Source: Nocardioides luteus
GTDB lineage: Bacteria > Actinomycetota > Actinomycetes > Propionibacteriales > Nocardioidaceae
DNA length: 64,000 nt
Direction of reading: 5' to 3'
Assembly: GCF_015752315.1 (NCBI RefSeq)
Contig: NZ_JADOVJ010000001.1
Span: forward strand, 1,364,001-1,428,000
Below the pieces are notes generated by a model. The model worked only from the letters and a program-made list of their open reading frames with translations, did no database searches and had not been told where the DNA came from. This document shows positions 63,422 to 64,000 of the stretch, in pieces; within the stretch, counting starts at the first letter, position 1; each line of letters opens with the position of its first letter. A program made the translations under genes and the position numbers.

Positions 63422-64000
63422 TGACAACCGTTGGCCGCCTTCAGGGCGTCGAGGTTCTGGCGCATGAGGGAAAGGTAGTCCTCTCCCTCGGTGTCTGCCG
63501 AGAGGCCCTCGATCGGGTCGAGCACGGCGGTCTTCAGACCGAGGTCGTCGGCGAGGGTGTCGGCGAGCGCCGTGCTGACCAGGCGCTCGGAGAAGATCGT
63601 GGTGACGCCGTGCTCCTTGGCGTGCTCGCCGATCTCGGCGAGCTGGGCCGGGTTGGGCTCGGCGTCGGGGGTCAGGCCGGCGATCGGCTCGAACTCCAGA
63701 CCGTACTTGTCCAGGTAGCCGAAGGCGTCGTGGGAGACGACGACGTCCTTGATCCTGCACTGCGCCAGGCCGGTCTTGAACTCCTCGTCGACCGCGGTCA
63801 GGTCCTCGGTCAGGTCCTTCGCGTTAGCCGCGTAGGTCTCGGCGTTGTCGGGGTCGGCCTTCGCCAGCGCGGCGCTGACGGCCTCGGCGTAGTCGGCCAT
63901 GAGCGCCGGGTCGTGCCAGAAGTGGGGGTCGAGCTCGCCGTGGTCGTGGGCGTCCTCGCTCTCCTCGGCGTGAGCGTCCTCGCTCTCCTCGGTGTGGGCT
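63418..64000 (-). CDS. znuA: Zinc ABC transporter substrate-binding protein (ZnuA-like), 5' end off the window
   Basis: The frame is open to the right edge, so the signal peptide and first domain are missing; about 193 codons are visible. The His/acid-rich loop typical of zinc-specific cluster A-I proteins is present as repeats of AEESEDAH followed by DHGELDPHFWHDP. The C-terminal domain has metal-site segments VVSHDAFGYLDKYGLEFEPIAG and TTIFSERLVS. It captures Zn2+ outside the cell and hands it to ZnuBC. An internal ATG at 63900 is not the start. Confidence 0.92.
   Translation of the reverse strand, partial: AHTEESEDAHAEESEDAHDHGELDPHFWHDPALMADYAEAVSAALAKADPDNAETYAANAKDLTEDLTAVDEEFKTGLAQCRIKDVVVSHDAFGYLDKYGLEFEPIAGLTPDAEPNPAQLAEIGEHAKEHGVTTIFSERLVSTALADTLADDLGLKTAVLDPIEGLSADTEGEDYLSLMRQNLDALKAANGCQ
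63946..64000. repeat. 24-bp tandem repeat in the metal loop of the zinc-binding protein
   Basis: Unit 63946-63969 recurs with two changes at 63970-63993, and a third copy begins at 63994 and leaves the window. On the minus strand each unit encodes AEESEDAH or a close variant. The total copy number cannot be seen here. Confidence 0.8.

Overview
The window is high-GC DNA with dense bidirectional coding, frequent GTG starts, ATGA/GTGA stop-start overlaps and convergent genes that overlap by 4 to 20 bases. It looks like an actinobacterium close to Nocardioides (Nocardioidaceae). The evidence is the order hemW, DUF3097, hrcA, dnaJ, rsmE, phoH, ybeY, corC, era, leuA, recO, uppS, zur, znu; an actinobacterial SOS box; an IdeR/DtxR-type box; and a gene pair for 10-methyl fatty acids. 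No rRNA, tRNA, CRISPR array, insertion sequence or prophage was recognised, and no stretch over 300 bases lacks a gene. Family names come from reading motifs, not from database searches.

Layout. 1-1085: end of a fatty-acyl-CoA ligase gene. 1070-6584 (minus): a degenerate phosphotransferase, a seven-bladed WD40 lipoprotein and, upstream of them, the most unusual locus. That locus has a small WXG100-like protein followed by two tandem copies of a WXG-domain protein with a zinc-metallopeptidase-like C-terminus, each followed by a 165-residue companion. It reads like a duplicated type VII-secreted toxin/immunity module. 6665-9278: a Tat-exported PhoD phosphatase and a lipoprotein. 9301-11154: lepA. 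11281-20758: three ECF sigma/membrane-partner gene pairs, interspersed with small metabolic genes, two kinases, a MOSC protein and an MFS exporter. 20899-22662: a serine hydrolase. 22809-28484: a complete LexA-controlled mutasome (imuA, imuB, dnaE2), bounded on both sides by arrays of a degenerate alternating repeat.

29380-40761 is the conserved heme/heat-shock/ribosome-maturation block: hemW, DUF3097, a DUF2470-like gene behind an IdeR box, hrcA with CIRCE, dnaJ, rsmE, phoH, ybeY, corC and a degenerate cytidine deaminase. 40756-47946 is an accessory insert before era: a PucR regulator, an SGNH hydrolase, a tmsA/tmsB-like fatty-acid methylation pair, small flavin and VOC proteins, and a siderophore-interacting protein. 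47943-53449: era, two septum-formation-type lipoproteins, an FMN reductase, a PNPOx-fold protein, and leuA behind a Leu-codon leader peptide. 53430-58250: a MocR/EamA divergent pair, a voltage-sensor protein without a pore, and an HTTM-type membrane protein. 58337-64000: recO, a YibE/F-like protein whose reading frame overlaps uppS by 164 bases, then a zinc module (zur, znuB, znuC, znuA) running off the right edge.
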